64,000 nucleotides of DNA, taken from the NCBI GenBank assembly GCA_031553565.1, contig JAVBLK010000035.1, positions 1 to 64,000 on the forward strand, read 5' to 3'. Source of the stretch: JAVBLK01 sp031553565 (lineage in GTDB: Bacteria; Bacillota; Clostridia; Christensenellales; DUVY01). Position numbers and translations under genes: made by a program. Under the pieces are notes generated by a model that did not search any database, was not told the DNA's origin, and saw nothing but the letters and a program-made list of their open reading frames with translations. Shown here in pieces: positions 8,863 through 18,078 of the stretch (position 1 is the stretch's first letter; every line of letters starts with the position of its first letter).

Positions 8863-8885
8863 ACTGGCAAATGCGGTTCCCCGCA

Positions 8886-10301
8886 CTATTTTACAGTCTC
8901 TATCTTAAGGATATTTGTATTGCCCGATTCGATGACGGGGAGGCCGGCGGTGATCGTTACTATGTCGCCTTTTTTGACCAGGCCGGTGTCCTTTGCAAGG
9001 CTTACCGCATGGCGGAACAGGTTGTCGGTATCCAGCTGCAGCTCGGCCAGGACGGGCGTTACGCCCCAGTTGATCGCCAGCTTGTGATAGGCTTTTACGC
9101 TGGTCACAGCGGCGATGATAGGCATAGACGGGCGGAAACGGCTGATCATACGCGCCGTTGTGCCGGTGCGCGTGACAACGATGGCGGCAGCGGCGCTTAA
9201 GTCGAACGCCGCGCTGACGGTCGCGTGGCTGACCGCGTCGGAAATATTCTTTATCTTGGGCGCCATACCTTCAAATTTTGCGCGGTAGTCCATGTTCCGT
9301 TCTGCCTCGCAGTTGATGTCGGCCATAGCCTTTATCGCCTGTACGGGATATTTGCCGACAGCCGTTTCGCCCGAGAGCATCGTTGCGCTGGTCCCGTCGT
9401 AAACCGCGTTCGCAACGTCCGAGATCTCGGCGCGCGTGGGGCGGGGGGAATTGACCATCGATTCCAGCATCTGCGTCGCGGTGATAACTTTTTTGCCGGC
9501 GCGGTAGCATTTTTTGATGATATCCTTTTGTATTGCGGGCAGCTCGACAAACGGTATTTCGACGCCCATATCCCCGCGCGCGACCATTATCCCGTCGGCG
9601 GCCGCGACTATTTCCTCGATATTATCGACGCCCTGACGGTTCTCTATTTTAGCGATGATATCTATCTCGGCGCCGCCGTTGTCGAGCAGGAAGTTTCTGA
9701 CAAGCATCACGTCCTGCGCGCACCTTACGAACGAGCACGCAATATAATCCACGTTATTGGAAATTCCGAACAGCATATCCTTTTTGTCGATATCCGAAAG
9801 ATAAGGCATATCGATAGGCGTGCCGGGCAGGTTGATGCTCTTGCGGTTGGTCAGCTCGCCGCCGAAAACGACTTCGCAGACTATATCGTCGCCGTCGATC
9901 CGCTCGACCTTCAGCTCTATCAGCCCGTCGTTTATCATAACGGGCGCGCCAACCTTAATTTTTTTGGCAAGGTTAGGATAGCTTATGCCTACTATGTCCT
10001 GCGTTCCCTCTACTTCACGCGGGGTAAGCGTGAACTTTTGCCCTTCGGTAAGGTTCACGCGGCCGTCCTGAAAAGTCCGGATCCTTATTTCGGGGCCCTT
10101 TGTATCCATCAATATGGCGATAGGCGTGTTTAATTCCGCGCGCACCTCCTTGATCATATTGATTTTTTTAAGGTGCTCCTCATAAACCCCGTGCGAGAAG
10201 TTTATGCGCGCAACGTTAAGGCCGGCCTTTACCATCCGTTTAAACATAGCAGGTGTTTCGGAGGCGGGGCCGATTGTGCAGATGATCTTAGTTTTTCTCA
10301 T
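8886..10301 (-). CDS. pyk: Pyruvate kinase
   Basis: Converts phosphoenolpyruvate and ADP to pyruvate and ATP, the last step of glycolysis. The 471-residue product opens MRKTKIICTIGPASETP, carries NFSHG and MDTKGPEIR, the active-site segment IIAKIENRQG (about 220) and ITATQMLESMVNSPRPTRAE near 280. It ends after the C-terminal alpha/beta domain and lacks the extra PEP-utiliser-like domain found in some Bacilli. The frame reads 38 codons further upstream, but those codons lie in the family M repeat at 10312. The chosen ATG has AAAGGA about 7 bases upstream, right at the repeat boundary. Confidence 0.97.
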   Translation of the reverse strand: MRKTKIICTIGPASETPAMFKRMVKAGLNVARINFSHGVYEEHLKKINMIKEVRAELNTPIAILMDTKGPEIRIRTFQDGRVNLTEGQKFTLTPREVEGTQDIVGISYPNLAKKIKVGAPVMINDGLIELKVERIDGDDIVCEVVFGGELTNRKSINLPGTPIDMPYLSDIDKKDMLFGISNNVDYIACSFVRCAQDVMLVRNFLLDNGGAEIDIIAKIENRQGVDNIEEIVAAADGIMVARGDMGVEIPFVELPAIQKDIIKKCYRAGKKVITATQMLESMVNSPRPTRAEISDVANAVYDGTSATMLSGETAVGKYPVQAIKAMADINCEAERNMDYRAKFEGMAPKIKNISDAVSHATVSAAFDLSAAAAIVVTRTGTTARMISRFRPSMPIIAAVTSVKAYHKLAINWGVTPVLAELQLDTDNLFRHAVSLAKDTGLVKKGDIVTITAGLPVIESGNTNILKIETVK

Positions 10302-10311
10302 ATTTTTTTCC

Positions 10312-10483
10312 TTTAGTAAACGCTGAATAATTCGATATAATTTACAGCGGCGTCTTTTTCGGATGAAAACGTCTTCTTTTCTTGCCAATAGTTCTACTAT
10401 TTGCTGCAAAAACAAGCCGGTTTTCTGCCTGAAAAATACTTGCTTTAAATTAACCTCATTTATTCAGCGTTTTCTTTAGTAAT
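10312..10483 (+). repeat. Family M hairpin element, full copy
   Basis: About 170 bases with inverted ends (TTTAGTAAACGCTGAATAA on the left; the complement TTATTCAGCG...TTTAGTAA on the right). Inside are GCGGCGTCTTTTTC, an apical hairpin AATAGT-TCT-ACTATT, AACAAGCCGG and TACTTGCTTTAAATTAACC. Left and right halves are largely complementary along the whole length. There is no open reading frame of note. It sits directly upstream of pyk, so it probably contains or displaces the pyk leader. Confidence 0.85.
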
Positions 10484-10535
10484 AGTGAAAATCAGCAATG
10501 TTGTTTCAGAGCCTGATTTCCAAAAGCTTTACCCT

Positions 10536-10566
10536 AAAAACGGGTTTGCGCCGCAAACCCGTTTTT
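10536..10566. terminator. Bidirectional terminator hairpin
   Basis: AAAAACGGGTTTGCG, a one-base loop, then CGCAAACCCGTTTTT. On the minus strand it lies about 40 bases past the end of the large surface-protein gene and has a run of T after the stem. Confidence 0.85.
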
Positions 10567-10603
10567 ATATTATTTCATTTCCTTAACGAAAAACAGTTTG
10601 CGC

Positions 10604-13600
10604 TTAGTCTTCAAAATAGTCGTTGTACGCGCCGGAGCTGTCTGTTTCGCCGTCGTCCTGCTTGGACGTCTTTACCTTGGCTTTCTTTTCGCGCTTTGCC
10701 TTAGGCGTATCGTCGCTTATATCGCTGTAGCCGTTATCTTCCTCGACCGTATATGTCTTATCGTCAGCGACACGGACGGCCTTGGTGCGTTTACGGCGGC
10801 GGAAAGCCCTTGAGACAGCGGGGAAGATGTTCCTTATCGACAGCATAATAAGCGTAAACAGGATAGCGAGCGAGAATATTACGGTCGGCAGCCAGTACCA
10901 GTCCCAGAAACTCTTGCTCAGATCTTTTTCACCGTCAGACGCCGCCTTAGTTGCAAGTGAAAGACGAACAGCATTCTCGTTGCCCGCATTCTCGAAAATA
11001 AGCCTGTCGATAGGGGTGACGGACATGTCCTCAAAGAATACGACGCCCTTGGTAATAGTTGCGGGGCGCGAGGTGTCGCCCAGGCCCAGCTCGTAATAGA
11101 AGGTCAGGCTTTCGTCGCCGGTCGCGATATAGAAGGTGTAAGTCGTATATTTATTATTCGATATAAGCCCCGACATCGTCGCGTTCTTCACGCCCAAAAG
11201 GTTGATATACGCGCCGTAACCCTTGCCGCCCTCATCACCCTCGATATTTGCGGTGCGCAGGCTTATAGTTACCTTGTGGTATGAGTTTGCGGACAGCGAT
11301 CCAGTCCTGTACGAGGTCATCTTATACGCGGTGCGGATGCTGTTTTTGACCATTAATACATAACGGTTTGTGCTGACGGATGTGCCGGGATTTGCAACAG
11401 GCGACATTTCCGAGGCAATAAAATTCTTGGTATCGACGACGCCAGCCATGACCGCGTTCTTGTCGCCAGTCCCGACAAAATTATAGCTTTCCTTAAACGT
11501 GCCCTTTGTATTATCAAACAGGCCGAAGTTGCTCTTTAGATCAACGGTTTTGACCGTCTTATCGGTGCCGTCGACATAATTATCATAGTCTGCCTCGCTG
11601 GAGGTGTTTGAATCCGCCTTGGCAAAAAATATCGTGCCGGCCGACAGGTTGGCCCTCGGTTCGTACGCCTTGATACTGCGCCAGCCGTTCCACAATATAA
11701 GGTTGAGCGCAGGGGCGTCGCTGCCGGCGGCGACAATAAAGCTGTATGTTACCCACTGTCCGCCGGTATTGATATTTTCAATCGCGGCGATCTGCCTGCC
11801 CTGCGAGGCAAGCTGCAAAAAGGCTTTTACTTGAGGCTCTGTGCCGGTATTGACCATGACCGAAACTTTCTGATATGCGCCCGAGCCTATGGTAAGGCTG
11901 GAGGAGACATAGCCGCCCGCGGTGGGCAGAAGGTTCTGGATCTTAAGCACGTTATTGCAACCGCTGCTGCTGTTGCCGGCGACCACGCCGCGCACGATCG
12001 CGTTGTCGTTATAATCAAATTCGATGGCTCCGGGATTATAATTGGTTTCCTCGCCGTTTACAAAGGTCCAGCCCTCGGGGGCAAGCGGCCTTGCAACGCT
12101 GCTGCTGCCGCCGTTGACCTCGAAATCGTCGAAGTCCTTATAGCTGACTTCATTGAAAAAGCCGTTCGTTATCGCCGAGTCGGCAACAAAAGTGTCCAGA
12201 ACCACCGGCGTGCCCGACGCCGACAAAGACGTATATTCGGCGGAGTCGATATATTGGATCTGTACGCGGTCAAAGAAGGCCACGCCCTTACTGAGGGTAG
12301 TCGAGCTCCTCTCGCCGTAGCCGTTCCACAGCTCCAAGTTCACAACATGGTCGGAAACAGTGCTGCCCTTTACGACTATGGACGCCTGCTGCCAGTTGAA
12401 GGTATCATGGTTCTCCGCCGAGGAAAGGGCGGTAATCGTGCCCAAGGTCTTTCTTGTGGCCTTCGGCAGAACGTCAGTATCGGTTTCGGCGGCGGTGAGG
12501 GCAAGGCTGACGGTCGCGCCGTCTATCGTCAGGTACCAAACCGAGATACGGTAATTACGGTAACGGTTCAGCGTGAAAGCGGCGCTCTGTACGCCGCTTG
12601 CGGACGCCGCATCCAAATTCTGTATCCGCAGCGAGGTGCCGTCAAAATCGCCGGTCTTGTTGTCAAAAAGCAGCTGCGCGTCGTTGTCGGAAAGCGGCGC
12701 GATCGCCGGAGTTCCGGGGCTGAGCGGGCGAGCGGGGTCAACAATGCCGTGGCCGCCCACTATCGGAGTCCATCCTGAAAGGTCGGAAATATTTGCGCCC
12801 TTGTCGAATCTGCCGTTATATATATAGCTTACGTTGGTTTCATCTATTACGCCGCGCTCGGGGGCGTCAGTCTCGAAAGAGAAGGAATGGCTGAATTCGC
12901 CCTCCCGATTAAGGCTTTCAATATAAGACTCGCGCGAAATCGATTTGCCGGTGACGTGGTCAAAGAAAGCCACGCCCTTGGTAATCTTACCCTTCTCGGC
13001 GGGGGAGTCGCCCACGGAAAGGCTGACCTTTACGGTAAGCGCGGACGCCGCCGTCTGGATATTGAATTTATATTCATGCCAGCCCATCGTGCCGCCCGAC
13101 AAAGTAGTGGTATCGATGTTTCTGAAAGCCATCAGCTTTTCAGTCGTGTTTGTGTCGGAGTCGGCTTTCCTGCCGATCGAAAGGCCGGAGGAGGAATCGA
13201 TAAGCTTTATGCTGGCGCCGCCCTGTTCGAACGCAAACGTCTGCACCCATGCGCTTATCTCATACGATTTATAGGCGTCCAATGCGATATCGCCGCTGGT
13301 ATAAGCGTACGCCGCATTGCTTTCACTCGTGTTTATCATAAGCGCCAAAAAGTCCGGGTCTTCTTTTGACGCGGTAGTGAACATTAACGGCTCGCTGAAC
13401 GGGTTGCGCGGCACGGCCTTGTCATTCAGGTGATATCCTTTCAGCACATCGTTATTAAGATAAACGCCGGGGGACATAGAGATAATGCCCGTGTGCAATA
13501 ATGCCGAGCCGCCCAAAAGCAATTCGCCCGTCCAGTCGGACGGCGTATAGGGAAAGCCTGACGAAGCGCCGCCGAACTCGCCGCCCGCAATATTAAGCCG

Positions 13601-13735
13601 GGTATTTACAGGAGGAGCCGTTTCAGCGGAGGCCGTCTTACTGCCGCGCGAAAAAAAGGAACCGCCTGCTACGCTCAGAAAAGCGAACAGCAGAGCGGCG
13701 GAAAACGTAAAAATTCTTTTCATCTTCAATCTCAT
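10604..13735 (-). CDS. Large exported protein with four repeated jelly-roll-like modules and a C-terminal membrane anchor
   Basis: A 1043-residue protein with no name I can give. It has a signal peptide with a likely cleavage after TASA (about residue 37). Four modules of about 200-230 residues follow; each holds a YxISxW-type strand and ends in a GVAFFD-like motif (about 257, 487, 704 and 900), a pattern typical of carbohydrate-binding beta-sandwich modules. After about 945 come WDWYWLPTVIF, one transmembrane helix, an Arg/Lys-rich stop-transfer (FRRRKRTK) and a charged cytosolic tail rich in Lys, Asp and Ser. The ATG at 13735 has GAGG 9 bases upstream. Cell-surface binding is inference. Confidence 0.75.
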   Translation of the reverse strand: MRLKMKRIFTFSAALLFAFLSVAGGSFFSRGSKTASAETAPPVNTRLNIAGGEFGGASSGFPYTPSDWTGELLLGGSALLHTGIISMSPGVYLNNDVLKGYHLNDKAVPRNPFSEPLMFTTASKEDPDFLALMINTSESNAAYAYTSGDIALDAYKSYEISAWVQTFAFEQGGASIKLIDSSSGLSIGRKADSDTNTTEKLMAFRNIDTTTLSGGTMGWHEYKFNIQTAASALTVKVSLSVGDSPAEKGKITKGVAFFDHVTGKSISRESYIESLNREGEFSHSFSFETDAPERGVIDETNVSYIYNGRFDKGANISDLSGWTPIVGGHGIVDPARPLSPGTPAIAPLSDNDAQLLFDNKTGDFDGTSLRIQNLDAASASGVQSAAFTLNRYRNYRISVWYLTIDGATVSLALTAAETDTDVLPKATRKTLGTITALSSAENHDTFNWQQASIVVKGSTVSDHVVNLELWNGYGERSSTTLSKGVAFFDRVQIQYIDSAEYTSLSASGTPVVLDTFVADSAITNGFFNEVSYKDFDDFEVNGGSSSVARPLAPEGWTFVNGEETNYNPGAIEFDYNDNAIVRGVVAGNSSSGCNNVLKIQNLLPTAGGYVSSSLTIGSGAYQKVSVMVNTGTEPQVKAFLQLASQGRQIAAIENINTGGQWVTYSFIVAAGSDAPALNLILWNGWRSIKAYEPRANLSAGTIFFAKADSNTSSEADYDNYVDGTDKTVKTVDLKSNFGLFDNTKGTFKESYNFVGTGDKNAVMAGVVDTKNFIASEMSPVANPGTSVSTNRYVLMVKNSIRTAYKMTSYRTGSLSANSYHKVTISLRTANIEGDEGGKGYGAYINLLGVKNATMSGLISNNKYTTYTFYIATGDESLTFYYELGLGDTSRPATITKGVVFFEDMSVTPIDRLIFENAGNENAVRLSLATKAASDGEKDLSKSFWDWYWLPTVIFSLAILFTLIMLSIRNIFPAVSRAFRRRKRTKAVRVADDKTYTVEEDNGYSDISDDTPKAKREKKAKVKTSKQDDGETDSSGAYNDYFED

Positions 13736-13796
13736 GCTTAAAAACCTCAAAAGCTTTGGTAAAAGTTATTCAAGTAAAATATGTATATAATGCCCT

Positions 13797-13825
13797 ATTT
13801 TATAAGATAATATAGTGTATAACAA
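13797..13825 (-). promoter_or_regulatory. Promoter of the large surface-protein gene
   Basis: On the minus strand TTGTTA (13825-13820), a 17-base spacer and TAAAAT (13802-13797). The gap up to 14002 is AT-rich and has no gene. Confidence 0.6.
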
Positions 13826-14002
13826 AATTTATGTTTTTGCAAATGAAATTGAGCGGTTTCCGCGGCTCTCGTACGGATATATTTTCCGCAATTATTGCTA
13901 AAACTATTTACATAACGGCTGACTAATTAAGCCAACTTTTTAAAGGCGCGTTTTGCGGCCTTTGATTAGTATGCGTTTTACTCAGCATTTACTTGCGTAA
14001 AG

Positions 14003-14368
14003 ATGAAGAAAAAAACAAAAAATATTCTATCGGCGGTATTTGGCGTCGCTATAGGCTTTCTGAACGGCTTTTTCGGCGGGGGCGGTGGAATGGTCTGCGT
14101 GCCCTTTTTGGAAAAAGTCTTAAAAAAGCCCACCAAGGTCTCGCACGCCACCGCTATCCTTATTATATTGCCGATCAGTTTGGTCAGCGCGGCGGTATAT
14201 ATCATCGCCGGGAAATTCCAGTGGCAGACCGGGCTTCCCGCCGGCGGCGGCGTGATCGCCGGCGGGCTTTTGGGCGCGCTGCTTCTGTCCAAGATGAGCA
14301 ACGGCGTTATCCGCATGATCTTTGCTGTCGTAATGATAGCCGCAGGCGGGAAGCTCCTGTTTTTCTGA
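14003..14368 (+). CDS. Half-size TauE/SafE-family membrane protein (first of a pair)
   Basis: A 121-residue protein with about four transmembrane helices. It matches one half of the usual eight-helix TauE/SafE exporter: GFLNGFFGGGGGMVCVPFL near residue 18 and GGVIAGGLLGALL near 80 are the family's glycine-rich motifs. A second half-size copy follows at 14560, so the working transporter may be a heterodimer. Full-length family members move sulfite, sulfonates or related anions; the substrate here cannot be told. No clear ribosome binding site precedes the ATG. Confidence 0.8.
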   Translation: MKKKTKNILSAVFGVAIGFLNGFFGGGGGMVCVPFLEKVLKKPTKVSHATAILIILPISLVSAAVYIIAGKFQWQTGLPAGGGVIAGGLLGALLLSKMSNGVIRMIFAVVMIAAGGKLLFF

Positions 14369-14408
14369 AAGAAAATCAGGAGCAGTTATATTTTTCCGTG
14401 CCGGAAAA

Positions 14409-14520
14409 GTGAAATCGGCTGCGCCGGTGAAATTCACTTCTTGAATGAAATTTGCCCTTCGGGCAAGTGAAGGAAAAAAATTTAACTTCCTGCGAAGCGG
14501 GAATTTCACTACGGAGTAAT
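14409..14520. repeat. Cluster of short hairpins with GTGAAATT spacing
   Basis: Between the two TauE genes lies a series of small stem-loops (for example TTGCCCTTCGGGCAA, CTTCCTGCGAAGCGG) each separated by AGTGAAATT or its complement. Such GTGAAATTTGC-type tracts are widespread in clostridial intergenic DNA. It separates two genes that would otherwise be tightly coupled. Confidence 0.6.
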
Positions 14521-14559
14521 ATAATCGGCGTCAGCCGGTTCCACTAAAAGGAAAAAACA

Positions 14560-15033
14560 ATGTGGCCGATAATAAGACTTATACTCGCAGGGATATTCGG
14601 CGGGGTTTTGGGAGGCATGGGGATGGGCGGCGGGACTCTTTTAATACCGCTGCTCACTGTTTTTTGCGATGTGCCGCAGCATATTGCCCAAGCCGTAAAC
14701 CTGGTATCGTTCGTGCCGATGGCCGGCGTCGCGCTGATCATCCATTTCAAAAAGAAACTGGTTGACAAATCGGGCGTGCTGTATATCATCATACCCTCCT
14801 GTATCGCGGCGGTCGGCGCGGCGTTCCTGGCAAAGGGCTTGGACGCCGGCTTGCTTAAAAAACTGTTCGGCGGCTTTATAATAATATTGGGGATATATCA
14901 GATCGTCTGCGAAATAATAGCGGCAGTAAAGAAAAAGAAACAAGCGGCTTTTGATAAGGAAACGGGGAAGGAAAAGCCGGATGCCGGACCTGCCGGCAAA
15001 AACGCGGGCGGGCAGGGTCAATCCGGGATATAA
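14560..15033 (+). CDS. Half-size TauE/SafE-family membrane protein (second of a pair)
   Basis: A 157-residue protein with about four helices and the motif GGVLGGMGMGGGTLLIPLL near residue 15, followed by QAVNLVSFVPMA, again one half of a TauE/SafE exporter. The C-terminal 30 residues are charged and low in complexity. The ATG follows an AAAAGGA site about 6 bases upstream. Its N-terminal motif matches that of the gene at 14003, so the two are paralogous halves and not two pieces of one broken gene. Confidence 0.8.
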   Translation: MWPIIRLILAGIFGGVLGGMGMGGGTLLIPLLTVFCDVPQHIAQAVNLVSFVPMAGVALIIHFKKKLVDKSGVLYIIIPSCIAAVGAAFLAKGLDAGLLKKLFGGFIIILGIYQIVCEIIAAVKKKKQAAFDKETGKEKPDAGPAGKNAGGQGQSGI

Positions 15034-15093
15034 CAGCCATGAGCCCATACTTTGTGAAAACGTTTGATAAGCCCAAAAGTTTGTGATAGAATT

Positions 15094-15258
15094 ATGGAAC
15101 CACTGAATAATTCGGTAAAATTTACAGCGGCGTCTTTTTCGGATGAAAACGTCTTCTTTTATTTGCCAATAGTTCTACTATTTGCTGCAAAAACAAGCCG
15201 TTTTCATATTGAAAAATACTTGCTTTAAATTCACCTCATTTATTCATTGTTTCCTTAT
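15094..15258 (+). repeat. Family M hairpin element, full copy
   Basis: Left end TTATGGAACCACTGAATAA, right end TTTATTCATTGTTTCCTTA, with the standard internal blocks and the AATAGT-TCT-ACTATT apical hairpin. It fills part of the gap between the TauE pair and the rnf operon. Confidence 0.85.
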
Positions 15259-15351
15259 ATAAAAATTGAGCACATTTATACGGTTTTAGGACGCAGTGAA
15301 GCGAAAACAATAAATAAGCTTTAACGCCTGCATTACAGCACGATAAATTTA

Positions 15352-15469
15352 TGGTATACTACAGCCGCGCGCATATAATATCCCTTTGCGCGGCAAAATT
15401 ATTATATATAGGGTGCGCGCGATGTTATGCATTGTTACGGCTGCGCGGCGCATTTCGGGAGGCGCAAGT
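15352..15469 (+). promoter_or_regulatory. rnf operon promoter and ~100-nt leader
   Basis: An extended -10 element TGGTATACT (15352-15360) predicts a start near 15367. The leader carries a GCGCGCATATAAT...ATTATATATAGGGTGCGCGC-type inverted pair (about 15367-15420), which could form a hairpin before the rnfC ribosome binding site. No known riboswitch is recognised. Confidence 0.5.
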
Positions 15470-16792
15470 TTGAAAGATTATAAATCCTTTACCTTTACGC
15501 GCGGCGGCATACACCCGCACGGCAAGAAGGAACTGAGCAAGGATGCGGGGATCGCAGTAATGCCCGCGCCGAAAACGCTGGCTGTCGCGCTTTCTCAAAG
15601 CATCGGGAAGCCCTCGATACCCGTAGTTTCGGCGGGCGACGCCGTGAAGGCCGGGCAGCTTATCGCAAAGGCGGACGGGCATGTAAGCGCAAATATCCAC
15701 AGCCCTGTCAGCGGGAAAATAACCGCGATCGAAGACCGCGATTCGGTGCTGGGCGTTCCCGCGCCCCATATAATTATCGAGAACGACGGCATGGGCGAGT
15801 CCGTTTCCCTGCCGGTTTTAAAGGATCCGGACGGCGCGGCGATCTTAAAGCGCGTTCAGGAGGCCGGTATCGTCGGCATGGGCGGCGCGGGCTTTCCCAC
15901 GCACGTCAAATTGTCGCCGCCTAAGGACAAACCCATCGACACGTTGATTATCAACGCTGCCGAATGCGAGCCATACATAACCTGCGACTACCGTATCATT
16001 TTAGAATACCCCGACAGGCTATGCGCCGGGGCGCTTATGCTGGCAAAAACGCTCGGCCTTTCCGGTGCGCATATCGGGATAGAGGACAATAAGCCCGACG
16101 CGATAAGCTCTTTAAGCGCGTACCTCAAGAATAACAATATAACGAACATACATATCACCGCGCTTAAGGCGCGGTACCCGCAGGGCGCGGAAAAGCAGCT
16201 TATCTGGGCGGTAAAGAAGCGCGCTGTGCCCGCCGGCGGCCTGCCGATGGATATCGGCGTGATCGTCTGCAACGCGCACACCGCCCTTTCAACGTATGAG
16301 GCCGTGGCCGAAGGCAAGCCCCTTTATGAGCGCATAATTACGGTCAGCGGCGGCGGCATAGAGCGGCCGGGCAACATCCGCGTTCCGTTCGGGACTTCAT
16401 ACGCCGATATAGCGGCATTTTGCGGCGGCGAAAAAAGCGGAGTTTTAAAAATAGTCAACGGCGGCCCTATGATGGGTATCGCGCAAGTCAGCCGCGAGGT
16501 TGCCGTTAACAAAACTACCAGCAGCATTTTATTCTTATCGGAAAAGGAATTCGACAGGCACAAGGCGTCCGCGTGTATAAACTGCGGCGCGTGCGCCAGG
16601 AGCTGCCCGATGAACCTGATGCCGATGTATATCGACAGCTTTGCGATAGCCGGCGACTTTTCGGGCAGTAAGAAATACGGCGCGGCCGACTGTATCGAGT
16701 GCGGCTGCTGCACATATGTGTGCCCGGCCAAACGCCCTCTGATACAGAGCATTAAGCTGGCGAAGAAGAAAATCAGGGAGAATAATCTGTAA
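15470..16792 (+). CDS. rnfC: Rnf complex subunit RnfC
   Basis: Peripheral NADH-site subunit of the Rnf ferredoxin:NAD+ oxidoreductase. From the chosen start it is 440 residues, the usual size. It opens KSFTFTRGGIHPHGKKELS, has the nucleotide/FMN-type loop GMGGAGFPTHVKLSPP near 140, an SLBB-like part, and two [4Fe-4S] motifs, CINCGACARSCP and CIECGCCTYVCP, near the C-terminus. I placed the start at TTG 15470 because GGGAGG lies 7 bases upstream and the protein then begins like other RnfC; the open frame goes 28 codons further up. First gene of rnfCDGEAB. Confidence 0.95.
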   Translation: MKDYKSFTFTRGGIHPHGKKELSKDAGIAVMPAPKTLAVALSQSIGKPSIPVVSAGDAVKAGQLIAKADGHVSANIHSPVSGKITAIEDRDSVLGVPAPHIIIENDGMGESVSLPVLKDPDGAAILKRVQEAGIVGMGGAGFPTHVKLSPPKDKPIDTLIINAAECEPYITCDYRIILEYPDRLCAGALMLAKTLGLSGAHIGIEDNKPDAISSLSAYLKNNNITNIHITALKARYPQGAEKQLIWAVKKRAVPAGGLPMDIGVIVCNAHTALSTYEAVAEGKPLYERIITVSGGGIERPGNIRVPFGTSYADIAAFCGGEKSGVLKIVNGGPMMGIAQVSREVAVNKTTSSILFLSEKEFDRHKASACINCGACARSCPMNLMPMYIDSFAIAGDFSGSKKYGAADCIECGCCTYVCPAKRPLIQSIKLAKKKIRENNL

Positions 16793-16796
16793 CGGC

Positions 16797-16860
16797 ATAT
16801 ATACGGCGGGAACGGCGCTAACGCTCGCCGCTGCGTAGTATTTATGACCTTATTTGCCCG
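16797..16860 (+). repeat. Truncated family B palindrome
   Basis: Starts GGCATATATACGGCGGGAACGGCGC like the left arm of the family B repeats at 21091, 25466 and 45923, but lacks the CCGATACAGC core. It occupies the rnfC-rnfD gap. Confidence 0.4.
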
Positions 16861-16878
16861 TCAAGGAGTTATTTTTTT

Positions 16879-18078
16879 ATGAGTGAAACGGTTAAATCCG
16901 ACAAACTGGTTGTGTCCGCGTCGCCGCATATCACGCGGAAACGCACGACGCGCGGCATAATGCTGGACGTTATCATCGCGCTTGTCCCGGCAATCGCCGC
17001 GGCGGTAATATTTTTCGGGATGGTCTCGCTTGTTATGGTCGTGATATGCGCGGCGGTCTGCGTGACAAGCGAATTGCTGTTTACAGTAATAAGAAAAGGC
17101 GGCGTCCCGTTTGCAAGCGGCTGGTGGGAAAAGACTAAGAAGAACGCTAAAGAGAGCAGTATTTTCGACTGCTCGGCGGTCGTTACGGGAATACTGCTTG
17201 CGCTGAACCTTCCGGTGATCCTAAGTAAGGGCGCGGACGGCAAACAGATACCGCTCGGCAGCGTATTCGATTTTAATATAGATTGGGGCAGTACGTTCCT
17301 CTTGTGCATTATCGGCAGCGTGTTTGCGATAGTACTGGTAAAAATGCTGTTCGGCGGCATAGGCAAGAACTTTGCCAATCCTGCGATGACGGCCAGGATA
17401 TTCCTGCTTATCACATTTGCGAAAATTATGACTGCGCCGGCGTTGAATCTTATAGGCGACGCGACGACGTCTGCGACATGGCTGACGCAGTCGCACCAGG
17501 TGGAAGCCGCCGTGGCAAGCCCGTCGTTTTTGGATATGTTCTTAGGCGTAAAGAATTCGGCGGCGGTCGGCGAGGTCAGTATTTTGGCGCTGCTTATAGG
17601 CGGCGTTTATTTGTGCGTCAGAAAGGTAATAGATTTCAGGCTGCCGCTTCTCATTATCGTCACCGCGACCCTGTTCGCGTTCTTGACCAGCTTTATAAAG
17701 TATGTACAGGTTACCGAAATAGTCAACGGCGAGGAAGTGGTCAAAACCGTATGGAAGGGCGGATTCGGGCTGGACACAAGCGTGATATTACCCAGCATGA
17801 TGTCCGGCGGCTTGTTTTTAGGGGCGATATTTATGGCGACGGATTACAGCAGCAGCCCGGACACCAAGTGGGGCAATATTATTTACGCGCTGGGGATAGG
17901 CTTGCTTGTCGGGATTTTCCGTAAGTTCAGCCAATATCCGGAGGGGGTTTCATTCGCCATTGTTTTGATGAACATCATGACGCCGCTTATCGATAAATAT
18001 ATCGTGCCGCGCCCGTTCGGGAAGAAAAAGGAAGAGAAGCCGCTTAAAAATCCTAAAACGGCAAAGGAGGCGGCATAA
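16879..18078 (+). CDS. rnfD: Rnf complex subunit RnfD
   Basis: Integral membrane subunit with covalently bound FMN. The 399-residue product has the N-terminal SPHITRKRTTRGIMLDVIIALVPA signature in part, about nine hydrophobic segments, and a flavin-attachment-like DATTSATWLTQ near residue 194. FATDYSSSP-like sequence (MATDYSSSPDTKWGNIIYALGIG) near 315 is also family-typical. The stop is followed at once by the rnfG ATG, so translation is probably coupled. Between the core helices there is a longer loop (about 205-225) than in short RnfD proteins. Confidence 0.95.
   Translation: MSETVKSDKLVVSASPHITRKRTTRGIMLDVIIALVPAIAAAVIFFGMVSLVMVVICAAVCVTSELLFTVIRKGGVPFASGWWEKTKKNAKESSIFDCSAVVTGILLALNLPVILSKGADGKQIPLGSVFDFNIDWGSTFLLCIIGSVFAIVLVKMLFGGIGKNFANPAMTARIFLLITFAKIMTAPALNLIGDATTSATWLTQSHQVEAAVASPSFLDMFLGVKNSAAVGEVSILALLIGGVYLCVRKVIDFRLPLLIIVTATLFAFLTSFIKYVQVTEIVNGEEVVKTVWKGGFGLDTSVILPSMMSGGLFLGAIFMATDYSSSPDTKWGNIIYALGIGLLVGIFRKFSQYPEGVSFAIVLMNIMTPLIDKYIVPRPFGKKKEEKPLKNPKTAKEAA

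Noticed and set aside
9225..10133. 302-codon + strand frame opposite pyk
   Set aside because: It lies wholly antisense to pyruvate kinase and has no recognisable domain; GC-rich codon bias opens such frames.
10302..10415. N-terminal extension of pyruvate kinase
   Set aside because: These codons lie in the family M repeat; MRKTKIICTIGPAS is the conserved start.
11831..12778. 315-codon + strand frame opposite the large surface protein
   Set aside because: Antisense shadow; the minus-strand frame has a signal peptide, repeats and a membrane anchor.
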